NCBI GenBank assembly: GCA_037954325.1
Contig: JBBMNZ010000001.1
Coordinates: forward strand, 19,054,258-19,118,257
DNA from: Fistularia commersonii
Taxonomy: Eukaryota > Chordata > Actinopteri > Syngnathiformes > Fistulariidae
Direction: 5' to 3'
Length of the DNA: 64,000 nucleotides
The position numbers and the translations under genes are program-made. Each line of letters starts with the position of its first letter. Within the stretch, counting starts at the first letter, position 1. The notes beneath the pieces are model-generated. The model saw only the letters and a list, made by a program, of their open reading frames with translations. It was not told the DNA's origin and did not search any database. Below, piece by piece: positions 1 through 12,534 of this stretch.

Positions 1-326
1 TGACCCACCAGAGCGCAAAAATTTTTTCAGGTTACAACTGAACACACCAACATTTTAAGTTGACATTTTACATCTAAATAATACTTGTTTATGAGCTACA
101 ACATAATTTACGCGCTGCTCCTAATTTACACCTGCATGCAACATAGAGTCTTAAATTTTCAAGTTGAACTGATGATCATTTCAGTAAGACAAGAGTAATA
201 AGTAGCAACAATGTTCTGTAATGTCGATAATGATCTCATAAGTTGCCAACTGGATAAAAATACATAAACTTTAGCAGCAATATATCAAAAATTCATGTAA
301 TCTGAGTAAATGCTTTGCACAGGTAC
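1..326. other. SSUH2 intron at left edge
   Basis: AT-rich intronic sequence downstream of the last visible SSUH2 exon. The donor gtacct (minus strand) begins at base 326. I see no candidate for the terminal exon here, so it must lie beyond the window. Confidence 0.7.
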
Positions 327-3300
327 CTGCTGTAGGATGCGGCTGGTGGAACCAAAGCGACTCAGATGTTCGTTGATCAGTTTGTTAGAAACGTCACAGA
401 TTTCCTGATCAGGAAAACCCTGGATGGGATAGACCTGATGTACACGTGCAAGACAAAGAGTTAAAGTCACAGATGCATTACCAGAAGAACATTGTGAATA
501 TTCCAGAAGAAGCGCCAAGCACCAGCAGGCTCTGATCGATGAAGAACGGATCTCCTGTAACTTTCTCAAACTTTTTGTCCGGAAAGTCGGGCTGGCGGTC
601 AGGAATATAGTCCGAAACGTTGTTCTTCCTGCACACGCGAACAGACATACAAGTATAGACATATATATATATTCACACACAAACAGAAATGATGACACAT
701 GTGCACAGACATGTAAATATATATACTGTACAAAGGTACTTACAAAGACACAAAGTCAAAGACGAATACACAAAACAAAAGTTTTAAAAAAGACGTTAAT
801 GTCACAATTTCAAAATGAAAAGTAATGTTAATATGGGTCCGTGCAAGTAGATAGTCGTACTCTCCACATACAGCCTAATTTGATGTCAAAGGGGCCGAAC
901 CAGTGAAATCATTACCTAGAAGTAACACAAAGTCCAAATTTTTCCTTAGTTTTAGTGTAAAGGAGGTAAACGGGTAAATTGTAAAAATCTTTATATCTAA
1001 AGAACTGTTCCTCTAAGAAATACACGACAAATTAATATTAAAAATGAATATTTAAAAAGAATTGATGAAATTACACTCTAAAAATATTGTTGAGTTAAAA
1101 GAGAAAAATTTAGTCACTGTGGGAAAATTTGCCACTCGAATTTGTTGGAAAACTGATTGGTAGCATGTATAAGAGGAGGTGTAATGTTTACAAGGCTAAT
1201 GGTGGTTTTTATGGTTATTAAGTCAAGTTTTTTTCTTTGCTATCGCTTTGGTGTTTTTATAGAAATAAGAAAAGAAAAGATTGTTTAAACAATGTCACTA
1301 GAAAAAAAAATCATTTTGTTTTCAAATTTTTAAGCAAAAAATACATTCTAAAGTTACTTTTTCATTTTTTCCTTGCCCATGCTTTTTTTTTAAACCCACT
1401 GTATAAAACCCCCAGAAAAAACGCACGGGCCGCACTAACACAAAGATTTGAATATTGTTCCAAGGGCCACAATTGGCCCGCGGGCTGCAAGTCTGAGGTC
1501 CCTGATGTGCAGTATGTTTGCTTTTTGTACCATGTGACAGTCAGCTGGATGAAGTGTAGTAGGTTCTGGCTGCCGTGACAAATCGAGCAGGTTTTAAATC
1601 CATGAGCTTGACAGGACACACACCTAAAGGACAGAGACCACAGTTTGAACACTTCATACACACACACACATAGAATGTCACTCCTCCGGATAATGAATGT
1701 GATTTATCTGGAAGACATAGTCATGACTTGTCAACAATCAGTTTTTCCTGGCTAACTTTGACCATTTTAAGTGATTACTTTTCAGGTAATTTTTTTCATA
1801 TTCATCTTTTCTTTCATTTCAGATTTTGTATTGATGAGAGAAAAACTCTAAAGGGCAAGAATCATGTCAGTCAAGAATTTTCAGAAAAAAAAAAATCCAC
1901 AAACCTGATACATCAAACCATCAAAGTTTTTATTTTTATAGACACTGCATCATCACTATATTGTGATGAAAAGTGCCAAATATTATCATCATATAGGGAT
2001 ATTTTCAACATCTCTTTCATAATAAGATCACATTTGGAAAGACCAAATCCTGAACAGCAGGATCTTACCTCTTCCATCCTCGGCCGTGACACGAAGTGCA
2101 GCGCTTTTTGTGTGAGCGTCCATGACCGTGACAGAACACGCAGCGCTTCTGCAGAGAATGACACGACCACAAAATGGCACATGGACTCGCATTGCGTCAC
2201 AGGAAGCATGTTGGGAAATTACCTGTCCTCTGCCATGACACATCACGCACAGCGTTCGTCCACAGCCGTTGCACTTGTGACACGGCTTGAATGAAGAACA
2301 AATAAGTTCAATCATTTTGTTTTCATCCAGAAAACTGATGTCCTGCCCGTAGGGGCGCTGGCATAGTGTCACACCTTCACGAAGGATGAGTGCGGCACAC
2401 GGATCTTCTCAACTACATCAGTGAACGCGATGGGAGTTGCCACAGGAACGTCCCAGGGTGGAGGACTCATCCCGAACTGAGGGCCATCGATAGTCTGCCC
2501 TGATGAGACACTTACTAACTCATCTGTTTCACTTATTGGGATTAAGTATCCGTTACCAAAATAAATCTGTGATAAATTACTGGAAAAAGTGTAAAATGGT
2601 AATAAGTTCCTGACGCCCAAAAAAATTTGAAATCATTTTTTTTCCATTATTTTACCATTGTAGGGTTCAAACTGCCATGCACTGGTTCTGGTCTCGCAGT
2701 GTGTCTCCAATCGATACTGCAGGATAGACATTTGAACATATCAGAAAGTGACATCGACTGCACTATCAGGTGAAGGAAATAAATTCAATTGTTGTATTGC
2801 TCTGAAATACACTGAAGGAGTACGGTACCCGGTAAACAGTGATGGGCTTGAGCTCCTTAAAGGTTAAGTTCCGAGCAGGTTTTGAACTGTATCGCCACTT
2901 GGATTCCACAAACTTCATTAGGGCATCCCGCGCAACATCCTCTGACACTGAAGGAACCCTGAGGACCAGTAAACCTCTTAGACTGTCTTTGACAGATCAT
3001 ATGTAAGAACTACTTCAAGTTTAGACACATGTAATTACAGATGGACAACATGTTTATATGGTCATTTTTTTGCACATGAGTGTTTAATGTTACCTACAAT
3101 GATTCCACACTGTGGATATTCATTATGTGCATATGAAGCTTAAATATCAGGTTACAGGCACCGATCCATGGGTATTAAGTCTTCTACGAGTCCTTAAATG
3201 GACGGTATTGGCGGTCTGTGTTTATGTGTTTGTACCTGACATTGGGCACCAGTGTGTTTCGGTTCACTTCCGGGAGGGGGGTGTAGGCCGGAGGTGGCGG

Positions 3301-6300
3301 GTATAGGGGGTTATCATCATCTGGACAGACAAACAGGAAGTGAGCACAAAGACACCAGTGAAGAAGAAGAGGAAGAACAGATAACTAACCCCCTCCTTTG
3401 TGACCCTGGTAGCCATGGATGTCATCGAGCCACCCAGGGGGTGGGGCTGACGGACCCTCTTCTGGGATGTTCGGATCTGAAACATGAAGACAAGTCACTT
3501 CTAGAAGCCTCTATTGGTTTTATTTGTAACTGTGATGCATTCATTAACTATTTCTCCTTTACAAACTTCCATTAAGATCCAAAGCTGATACCTGATATGT
3601 ACTTAATATGTCTGAGTTCCTCATGTAAGAATTAGCTTTCAATTTTCATTACATATTCTCTTTATTCATATTCACATATATATTCTGATCCTTAACTAAG
3701 CTTAAAGCCTGAAAACCTAAAATTCCTTATTTTCCGATAATGGCCAAGATAGTATCATTATTAATAATAATGATAATAACCAGTCAATTCTAAAGTATCC
3801 ACGGCAGCTTTGTTTTAAAGTCAGGGACTAAACAACAACATCTGGACCAATCTTTTCTATAGTTTATTGGCAATGATGTTAAATTTACTTCAAATGCAAG
3901 CCACTGCAACCGATGTTTTGATTGGTATTTATTGGACTATTGAAGATGTCCATGCTGTCTTGAATGTTGTTTTCATGTAGACTAGAATAGAATAGAATAG
4001 AATAGAATAGAATAGAATAGAATAGAATAGAATAGAATAGAATAGAATAGAATAGAAGGTTTAGCACTTAATGCTAATACATAGAAAGAGACAAGGAATC
4101 ATTGAGCACTTTTATTGAGAGTTCAAACCTACAAAGTAACTTATTTCACCACCATTCTCAGAGGGACAGGCATCCTGACTTAAGTATCACTTTTCAATGA
4201 AGCAAGTGTATCTAATCATTGGGACATTTTACATCTTTTTTTAACCTTCTTATAAACCTGTGAAAAACTCAGAAGGGAAAATTACATTAAGAATTATTTT
4301 TCCAAAAATTTCAAAACTGCTTTAGTTGTTTGGGGATAAGGACACCCTGACATGAAATTGTCTAATTTAGCATGTGACATATCAAGGAGGGCAGAGAATA
4401 AGGCACTGCTACTATACCAGAAACCCCAGTTGGAAAGTGTGCATAAAGAAGATATAGTAAACACAAATACTTGGAAACTCCACAAAAGTGTGGGAACCCA
4501 CCCAGAGAGGCTGGCCCAAGGACATAAAATCTGCATCATGAAGGGCCCAAAGAGGGGCCCAGTACCATCCAACAACCGGCACATAACCTACCTACAACAT
4601 GGAAGCTCCTGTCAAGCACTTCAGTTTTTAAAAGCATTCTTAGTGTCGGACGATGACAAACTCGCATTCACACACACACACACACACACGCACACACGCA
4701 CACACGCACACACGCACACACGCACACACGCACACACGCACACACACTAACACACGTACAGTATATATCAAAAATTAACTAATTAACTATAACATATGTT
4801 GAAAACTACTCACAAGCCAAATTCATTTATATGCTCATTCAACTTTTTTACTATTTTTCTTTTTTCAATGCTATCAAGTAAAAGAAAGAAAGAAAGATTT
4901 AAAAAATTATATAATGTCCGATTAGCATACCAAAAAAATGTTGAATAGCAAAAAAAAGATTTCTTCTTGACTACACCAAGACAACAAATTGATTAAATAA
5001 AAGTTTTGGAAAACAAACGACTGTATTACATGTTCAGTCACATTTTTGACAGAATCTCTCCAGAAACATGGACATGGATTCCAAGTGCAAGAAAAAAAAA
5101 ACTAAGAAGTTAAAAAAACTACTGTATGAGTCAACCAATGTAGCTTTTGTTCAATATTCATGGACTAAAAAAGACATTATATGCCTACAGTTTGTGTTTG
5201 GCAACTTTGTATGTTCTGTCAGTCATCCATCCACAACAACCTCTGGTGACACAGCCATCTACAGCAACACCTTGCCTGAGGGCTTCCGCACGACGTCTCT
5301 GTGCGTCACATCACCAAGGCAACATAGCAACAACGGCTAAATTACAGATAAAAATACACTGGACACAATGGATCCTTCTGCCAACCGGGGTTGTAGGGTT
5401 GTGTGGGGGCAATCACTGAGCCAGTCAATAGGTTCACTTCAAGCAGGGTTATTGTTGCAATTAAAAACAGGGTAAAGTCAATGATGCCAGTGTCCTGAGG
5501 TTGCAGGTCGATTACTAAAAACGGAGGTTTGTGTTGTTTGGTGTCGAAGGTCACGTTACGTTTGGAGGATGTCATAAAATGGTTGACCTACTAATTAACA
5601 CATTTCCAGCTGATTTTTAAGCATTTTTTGGCTTTTTATATCACAGCATAAATGGGCAAAAGGTTCATTTAATGTTAGCAGGAAGGTTCCACTATGCTCT
5701 TGCTTGATAGAAGCATAACTTGTTTCACCCTCCTTGGAATTTAAGCCAATTTTGCAGCATGAGACTGAATTTCAGTTTTGGAGTTTGTTTTTTTTAATCT
5801 GAAATATTTCATGTATTTGACCAAATTTTAAGGTGAATTCCTTTGTCATCCATCACTACATCTCAATGTTCAAGCTTTCTATTTGCTGTTATTGCTGGTT
5901 TTGTCTGTCACCTTTTGAATAAAAAACATGGAAAAGAAAGAGGCAAGAAGTCTCAAAAGATTGTTATTATCTAAGTGCCTAAACCGGAAGACATACAATC
6001 TGATGTCATTAGTTTGAGGTCAATGATCCATCATCAATAATCCAACATTACTGACCCGATACCTTTGTGTTGTATTTATATTAAATCTGTGAGACGGCAC
6101 GTAGGATGCCATTTTGGGCTTCACCCCCGGCTGTTATTGGACAAGAGGTGGGTGAAACCCTGGACTGATCGCCAAATACAAACCCTTCACTCTAACTCAC
6201 ACGCCTTGGCAATTAAACCTGACATAATTATTCTGAAATCAAATACAGGTCATCAATTCAACAACATAAATTTCAAGTGATTAATCTGGCATCATAAATC

Positions 6301-7900
6301 TGGCGTCATTAATTTCACATAAATGATCTGATGTTTTTCACTGCTAATCCTTTCCATAGGGTCCTGGTGGGGCTGAGCCAGCTGACATTCATTTAGAGAT
6401 TTAAAGGTGGGGTCCAGTTGGTGCACGGTCAGTCACCAGTCGATCACACGGCATAAAATCATTCACATTTTTGCACAATTTAAATTCTTCTGTTGTTTTG
6501 ATTGTGGGATGAAACAAGAAAACCCACAGACACAGATAGAACATGCAAACTCAAAATAGAAAGGCCCCAGTCAAAACATAACCAAGAACATCTCTTGCAG
6601 TGAGGCAGCAGCAAAAACCACTGCATTGCTTCTTAAATCATTTTATCTCTTCAATAAGAATAAGAAAGAGAATATGAACAACTTTATTTGTCCCAAAGGA
6701 TATTGTTGTACAAGAGTTACAAGAAAAATATAACAATAATAAATAATAGTAAAAAATTGTATAAACAGTAAAAAATAAGAGAAAAGGCAGAATACAAAAT
6801 AAAAAATAAACTACAAAGTGTCTTAAGTAACAAGTGAAAACTATATTCTGACAGAATCGATCGGTGACGTCACTGATCTAAAAATGAATAATCTATGTGT
6901 CATAAATCTAAGATAATACTTTATTGATTCCCATAGAAGAAATTTGAGCGTCCCAGCAGCCCTGGGCAGAGGACAGGTAACAAAAAACATTACACAATAA
7001 CAGTAAATATAAATAGAGACATTAAAAAGAGAAGAGACAAAAACAGTAGAAGGAAAAAAATAGATTAACTACTACGCGAGGACAGGAGTAAAGTGACTTG
7101 AATGACTCTAAATTCTTTAATCAAGTCATTCATTTGTGCTCATTCATCTGACATGATAAATCTGCAATCCTCATTCATATGACAACATTGATCTGATTTC
7201 AGTATTTGAAGTCATTTATCAGAGGTATAAATTAAACTATTTGATTGAACTTGAGGATTTCGCTTGATGTTAATGTTCATGACCATACATTTTCAATTTT
7301 ATAAGTGCTGCATTCAAATGTGAGTGTCAAATTTTTCTTGAATTTGTGCCGCAGGGAGTCAAATAATCTTTATTAATAAAGAACTCGATACAAAGATGTC
7401 TTCTTAGATTAGCAGTGTTTAATGTGTTCATTTAAAAAAAAAAAAAAACAAACAAAACAAACAAAGAAAAAAACTTCCCTTCGACCTTATCTTCTGTGTA
7501 ATCCCATTAATACTTTTGATGGCGGCGCAAATAAACACTCACTTATTAATTAAATTAGTTGAAAATTTGTCTTTTTTTTTTTCTTAAACAAAACTCAAGA
7601 TCAACACTGAAACAATGTTTTGTTTTAACTTCAACATCAGAAGTAAACGTCCCAGTAAGAGTAAAAGACAGAGAGTAAGTCAGTAAACAGAAACATTCCG
7701 CAGTTCTACAGGTTATTTTCACCAGAACTGACCGGAAACGCCCTCCGGTCTCGGAGACTCTCTAAGCCCGCAAGGCGATCATGGGGGAGTCCCTGCCTCC
7801 GGGGTTCCGGTTCATACAGAAATGCGGTTAAAAACTCTCCGTTAAATCCGATATTTTCATGTTTGTACTTACCGACACCGGGAATTGGACCGCTTTCCAT
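327..7900 (-). CDS. ssuh2: SSUH2 (ssu-2 homolog), 3' end outside window
   Basis: Eleven coding exons join in phase on the minus strand: 7900-7873, 3476-3390, 3320-3236, 2958-2829, 2716-2656, 2499-2375, 2285-2223, 2148-2069, 1623-1531, 628-523 and 434-327, giving 322 codons. The start is the ATG at 7900 (MESGPIPGV); the in-frame extension upstream has no other ATG. Residues 1-66 are proline-rich. The signature VPSVSEDVARDAL follows near residue 67, then WRYSSKPARNLTFKELKP. Residues 174-247 hold six CxxC pairs (CHKC, CVMC, CVFC, CTSC, CVSC, CSIC) in a DnaJ-type cysteine-rich arrangement, followed by NLLHFIQLTVTW. The last exon seen ends at SRILQQ. The usual C-terminal segment of roughly 50 residues must lie left of base 1. 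The family is chaperone-like with an unsettled molecular role. All splice sites are GT/AG. Identity is from family memory of the conserved blocks. Confidence 0.9.
1415..1505. repeat. hAT-like repeat fragment
   Basis: The words gggccgcactaacacaaag, gggccacaattggcccgcgg and gcaagtctgaggtccctg resemble the ends of non-autonomous hAT elements common in fish genomes. It lies in the SSUH2 intron between the exons at 523-628 and 1531-1623. The rest of that intron (629-1414) is plain AT-rich sequence. Confidence 0.5.
3983..4057. repeat. (TAGAA)15 microsatellite
   Basis: Fifteen perfect copies of a 5-bp unit (75 bp). The apparent ORF LFYSILFYSI on the minus strand is an artefact of this repeat. Confidence 0.97.
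4350..4632 (+). pseudogene. Decayed non-LTR reverse transcriptase fragment
   Basis: The plus-strand reading frame contains HPERLAQGHKICIMKGPKRG followed by PVPSNNRHITYLQ. This resembles a block in non-LTR reverse transcriptases in which a Lys-Asp-Pro-rich stretch precedes PSNYRPITCLPT. The match ends near 4632, just before a CA microsatellite. It is a relic within SSUH2 intron 1. The clade is uncertain, and the call rests on this one motif block. Confidence 0.5.
4669..4748. repeat. (CA)n with (ACGCACAC)n higher-order unit
   Basis: A CA microsatellite that passes into a regular 8-bp unit, ACGCACAC, repeated about seven times from roughly 4687. The His-Thr-Arg-Ala ORF across it is spurious. 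Confidence 0.95.
6090..6620 (-). repeat. Dispersed teleost repeat, reverse copy
   Basis: Contains phrases typical of a common fish interspersed repeat: gaaaccctggactgatcgcc, then a stretch with cagtcaccagtcgatcacac, then ttgtgggatgaaacaagaaa and agaacatgcaaactc. Related plus-orientation pieces occur at 28617-28713 and 30325-30445, and a short one at 15222-15290. Confidence 0.6.
6690..7070. repeat. Two short dispersed repeats
   Basis: Two segments begin with actttatttgtcccaaagg (near 6699) and actttattgattcccatag (near 6920). Both are phrasing seen in abundant fish repeats. They are followed by A-rich tails and carry no coding content. Confidence 0.4.
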
Positions 7901-8289
7901 GTTAAGTTCGACTCTGAAGTAAACGAATTTGCCAGATGTCAAGTTTCCATATTGTGTTGCAATGTCATTTCTGTGATTTTCAAAATAAAAACCCGTAGAC
8001 ACAAAATGTAGATTTATGTCTTATATATGCGACTAACTATAATGTACCCACCCTATGTATTAAAATTCCAAATGTAAAATTTTAAAGAGCAATATGCGTT
8101 TCACTATATGGTGGACTAATGATGACCGATTCACTCCATTATCTCTAAATAGTGCTGGTTCTGTCTATTCTGTTGATGAGCAAATGAGAAAACTCCTTTC
8201 ACTAATGTACAGGAGAGAACTTTGTTTTTTATCACTTCAATGGACATAAACATCTCACACCTAAAGTTAGTGTGTTTTCATCAATGTTT

Positions 8290-8790
8290 GACCAAATTCA
8301 AGATTCAAGTTACATAGCGTTTATTGTCACATGTACAGTGGGGAACAGAGGTGGGTAATTATTTTAGCTGGCGAGCCACATTTCTTATTTAATTTTTATG
8401 CACGGGTCAACTAGGGGAACAAAATGAAAATTGCAATTTAAAATTTTCAACTTTTGGGGCATTTCATTTCAATTGTGAAATAATTATTAATAACAATATA
8501 AATGTAGCAACTGACATTTCTGAATAAGTTTCTAAATTCAATATTGATTGAAAATACTTGTTAAATAAGTCAAAGAAAATAGTTTGGCAGGCTGGATAAA
8601 AATGCAAAACGGGCCAGATGTGGCCCGCGGACCGTAAAATGCTCAGGTCTGGTGAAGAAACATGTTTCCCTGTACAGAGAAATTCGTACGTTGCTGCTCA
8701 CAGTGCATGTGCTGATGGGAAGAGTGTAAAAACTATCATAAATATGATTATAGATATGAATATGAACAGTGGCAGTGCAATAAGACAAAA
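8290..8790. repeat. Dispersed repeat (copy A), split by hAT element
   Basis: Shares its start (attcaag...tttattgtcac) and its end (aagagtgtaaa...cataaatatgattata...gaac) with a second copy at 22054-22270. Aligning the two shows that copy A is interrupted by the 306-bp element at 8346-8651. Confidence 0.7.
8346..8651. mobile_element. Non-autonomous hAT element, 306 bp
   Basis: Ends are imperfect inverted repeats: cagaggtgggtaa at the left and, read on the other strand, cagacctgagcat at the right. Flanking 8-mers gtggggaa (8338-8345) and gtgaagaa (8652-8659) match at 6 of 8 bases, as expected for an aged hAT 8-bp target duplication. Internal gggccagatgtggcccgcgg is typical of such elements. 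No transposase is encoded. Confidence 0.75.
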
Positions 8791-9326
8791 TTAAATGTCA
8801 GTACTGGTTGTGTTGATCTCTTGTCAGGTAACAAAACTATACCATGTCTCACCAACAAACGCAAACTTGCAAAACGACATCAAAAACATGACAGGGACAT
8901 TAAAACATGACTGGGACATTAATGAAACTGGGTTTTATTTTATTTTGACAGAAACCTCCATGACTTTCCAGGCTGACTCCATGTGCATACATGTAACTTG
9001 ATGCAGCCGCGCCCCCGCAGCTCCACATTCACTCCGTCCAAGATGCTGTACTGTACATTCTTCTCTCAAGTCACAATCACTGACAACAAACAAGGCCTTT
9101 TTTTCCTCAAAGTAACTTGGCTTCAAATCTTATTTGCACATACACACACGCACACAAACTCACACACACATATATGCATGCATAATGCATATTCAGAAGG
9201 AGTCATAGTAGTAGTAGAAACATAAAAAAACTAAAAACATTTGAATGTTTTCTGCAATTTCGCTAAATATGACATTCAAACTGTTTCAGAGGCTCATTTT
9301 CCTAAATAGAAAGCTTCGTACTTGTA

Positions 9327-12300
9327 ATGCAGCCTCAGGGCGGCACTGGCCCGTGCCTCTCCAAGCCTGCCTTTGGGGGGGCACGGAGCAGTGTCTCCCT
9401 GTGCCGGTCCCAAGCCCGGATAAATGCAGAGGGTTGCGTCAGGAAGGGCATCCGGCGTAAAACTTTTGCCAAAACCAAATATGCGAGACAACCAAAACTA
9501 TACCATACCGGATCGGTCGCGGACCGGGTTAACAACGACCGCCATTGGTACTGATGACCTACAGGGTACTAATGGAAATTGGGCTACTGTGGGTCGAAGA
9601 AGAAGAACAAGAAGAAGAGGAGGAGTGCGTGTTCGGAAGCAGAGAGAGAGGAGGAAAGGAAAGAGCCTGGGACTGAGAGTAGGGACTTTGAATGTTGGGA
9701 CTATGACAGGAAAAGGTAGAGAGTTGGTCGACAAGATGCAGAGAAGAAAGGTGGATATACTGTGTGTCCAGGAGACCAGGTGGAAAGGTAGTAAGGCTAG
9801 AAGCTTAGGAGCAGGCTTTAAGTTGTACTATTATGGTACTGACAAGAAGAGAAATGGAGTAGGAGTTATCTTGAAGGAGGAGTTTGTTAGGAACGTCCTA
9901 GAGGTGAAAAGAATGTCAGATAGACTTATGAGTCTGAAACTGGAAATCGAAGGTGTGATGCTCAATGTTGTGAGCAGCTATGCCCCGCAGGTGGGATGTG
10001 AATCTGAAGAGAAGGAGAAGTTCTGGAATGTGTTAGATGAAGTGATGCAGAATATTCCCAGAAATGAGAGAGTGGTCATTGGTGCAGACTTCAATGGACA
10101 TGTCGGTGAAGGCAATAGAGGCGATGAAGAAGTGATGGGCAGATTTGGTATCCAGGATAGGAATGCAGAGGGACAGATGGTGGTAGATTTTGCAAAAAGG
10201 ATGGAAATGGCTGTAGTGAACACCTTTTTCCAGAAAAAACAGGAACATAGGGTAACTTATAAGAGCGGAGGTAGGAGCACGCAGGTAGACTACATCTTGT
10301 ATAGACGAGGTAACCTGAAAGAGATCAGTGACTGCAAAGTAGTTGTAGGTGAGAGTGTAGCCAGACAGCATAGGATGGTGGTTTGTAGGATGACTCTGGG
10401 GACAAGGAAGATGAAGAGGACAAAGGCAGAGCAGAGGACAAAATGGTGGAAGCTGAAAAGGGAGGAGTGTTGCATGGTTTTCAGGGAGGAGTTGAGAAAG
10501 GGTCTGGGTGGTCAGGGAGAGCTTCCAGATGATTGGACAACTACAGCTAGTGTTATCAGGGAGACAGGTAGAAGAGTACTTGGTGTGTCATCTGGAAGGA
10601 AAGTAGATAAGGAGACTTGGTGGTGGAATGAGGAAGTGCAGGAGTGTATACAGAGAAAGCGGTTAGCGAAGAAGAAGTGGGATACTGAGAGGACTGAAGA
10701 GAACAGACAGGAGTTCAGGGAGGTGCAGCGAAAGGTAAAGATAGAGGTAGCAAAGGCAAAACAAAGGGCTTATGATGACTTGTATGCTCGGTTGGATAGT
10801 AAGGAGGGTGAGAATGATCTATACAGGTTGGCGAAACAGAGAGATAAAGATGGAAAGGATGTACAACAGGTCCGGGTGATAAAGGACAGAGAGGGAAATG
10901 TATTGACAGATGCTAGAAGAGTGATGAGAAGATGGAAAGAGTACTTTGAAGAACTGATGAATGTGGAAAATGAAAGAGAGGCAAGGGTAGAAGAGGTGAC
11001 TATTGTAGACCACAAAGTAGCAAAAATTAGTAAAAGTGAAGTGAGGAAGGCATTGAAGAGGATGGAGAGTGGAAAAGCAGTTGGTCCTGATGATATACCT
11101 GTGGAGGTGTGGAAGTGTCTAGGAGAGGCAGCCGTAGATTTTCTGACTAGATTATTCAACAGGATCTTAGAGAGTGAGAAGATGCCTGAAGAATAGAGAC
11201 AAAGTGTGATGGTGCCTATTTTTAAGAATAAAGGGGATGTGCAGAATTGTGGCAACTACAGAGGGATAAAGTTGATGAGCCATACAATGAAGTTATGGGA
11301 AAGAGTAGTGGAAACTAGACTGAGAGCAGAAGTCAGCATTTGTGAACAGCAGTATGGCTTCATGCCTAGGAAGAGTACTACAGATGCAGTATTTGCGTTG
11401 AGAATGCTAATAGAAAAGTACAGAGAAGGCCAGAGGGAGTTGCATTGCGTTTTTGTAGACCTAGAAAAAGCATATGACAGGGTGCCAAGAGAGGAGCTCT
11501 GGTATTGTATGAGGAAGTCTGGAGTGGCAGAGAAGTATGTTAGACTGGTGCAGGACATGTATACTAGCTGTGAGACACTGGTACGGTGTGCTGTAGGGGT
11601 AACAGAGAAGTTCAAGGTGGAGGTGGGACTCCATCAGGGATCAGCTCTGAGCCCCTTCTTGTTTGCAATGGTGATGGATAGGCTGACAGATGAGGTTAGA
11701 CAGGAATCCCCATGGACCATGATGTTTGCGGATGACATTGTGATCTGTAGTGAGAACACAGAACAGGTAGAGGAAAATCTAGAGAGGTGGAGGTATGCTC
11801 TGGAAAGGAGAGGAATGAAAGTTAGTCGCAGCAAGACAGAATATATGTGTGTGAACGAGAGGAACTCGGGTGGAACGGTGAGGCTACAGGGAATGGAGAT
11901 CAAGAAGCTGGAGGATTTCAGGTACTTAGGGTCAACAGTCCAGAGCAACGGAGAGTGCGGAAAAGAGGTGAAGAGACGGGTCCGAGCAGGTTGGAATGGG
12001 TGGAGAAAAGTGTCAGGGGTACTATGTGATAGAAGACTTTCAGCCAGAATAAAAGGAAAGGTGTACAAGACAGTGGTGAGACCAGCGATGATGTATGGAC
12101 TAGAAACTGTTACAATGACCAGAAGACAGCAGGCAGAACTAGAGGTTGCAGAGATGAAGATGTTGAGGTTCTCTTTGGGAGTGACCAGGATGGATAGGAT
12201 CAGGAATGAATCTATCAGAGGGACGGCACATGTTCGATGTTTTGGAGAGAAGGTCAGAGAAGCCAGACTGAGATGGTTTGGTCATGTACAGAGAAGAGAT

Positions 12301-12520
12301 AGTGAATATATTGGTAGACGGATGCTGGAATTGGAGCTGCCAGGCAAGAGGTCTCGAGGAAGACCAAAGAGAAGATTTATGGACGTAGTGAGAGAGGATA
12401 TGAAGGTAGCTGGTGTGAGAGAGGAAGATACAGAGAATAGGGTTAGATGGAGAAAGTTGACTCGCTGTGGCGACCCCTAACGGGAAAAGCCGAAAGAAGA
12501 AGAAGAAGAAGAAGAAGAAT
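9327..12520 (+). mobile_element. RTE-clade LINE, near full length
   Basis: A 3.19-kb non-LTR retrotransposon flanked by an identical 14-bp target-site duplication, gcttcgtacttgta (9313-9326 and 12521-12534). It ends in gccgaaag followed by a (GAA)n tail rather than poly(A), as in RTE elements. The coding frame 9424-12480 spans an AP endonuclease and a reverse transcriptase, broken once by a stop codon. It sits between the 5' sides of SSUH2 and DYNLRB1, outside any exon. Perfect duplications imply a young insertion. It resembles RTE/Expander-like families of percomorph fish; the family name is not certain. Confidence 0.95.
9424..12480 (+). pseudogene. LINE endonuclease/reverse transcriptase ORF with one stop
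   Basis: A single frame of 1019 codons apart from TAG at 11194-11196; the same frame resumes directly at AGA. Endonuclease motifs lie at about codons 80-320: LRVGTLNVGTMTG, VQETRWKG, SSYAPQ, GADFNGHVG, VDYIL and ARQHRMVV. The reverse transcriptase follows, with AVGPDDIPVEVWK near codon 552, LVPIF-type and NYRGI blocks, FVDLEKAYDRVPR, LHQGSALSPFLF and the catalytic FADD near codon 768. The C terminus has WFGHVQRRD and GRPKRRF, usual for this clade. At the stop, related elements typically carry tryptophan (TGG), so a single G-to-A change is the likely cause (inference). No frameshift was seen. Confidence 0.93.
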
Positions 12521-12534
12521 GCTTCGTACTTGTA

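Larger units (their letters stand above)
3477..7872. other. SSUH2 intron 1 (4.4 kb)
   Basis: Large first intron between the MESGPIPGV exon and the exon beginning PNIPEEGP. It contains a pentanucleotide microsatellite, a degraded reverse-transcriptase fragment, a (CA)n/(ACGCACAC)n tract, an interspersed repeat at 6090-6620 and two short repeats near 6690 and 6910. No other gene is seen. Confidence 0.7.
7901..9326. other. SSUH2 5' flank up to LINE insertion
   Basis: Contains the SSUH2 5' UTR/promoter side (no clear TATA), a dispersed repeat interrupted by an hAT element (8290-8790), and a short CA tract near 9140. No gene is seen. The 5' boundary of SSUH2 transcription cannot be fixed. Confidence 0.6.

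Noticed and set aside
2829..2947. Shorter SSUH2 exon using the acceptor at ttcag|tgtcag
   Set aside because: Its phase does not fit the preceding exon. The acceptor at cctcag|ggttcc (exon to 2958) restores phase and adds VPSV, matching the family.
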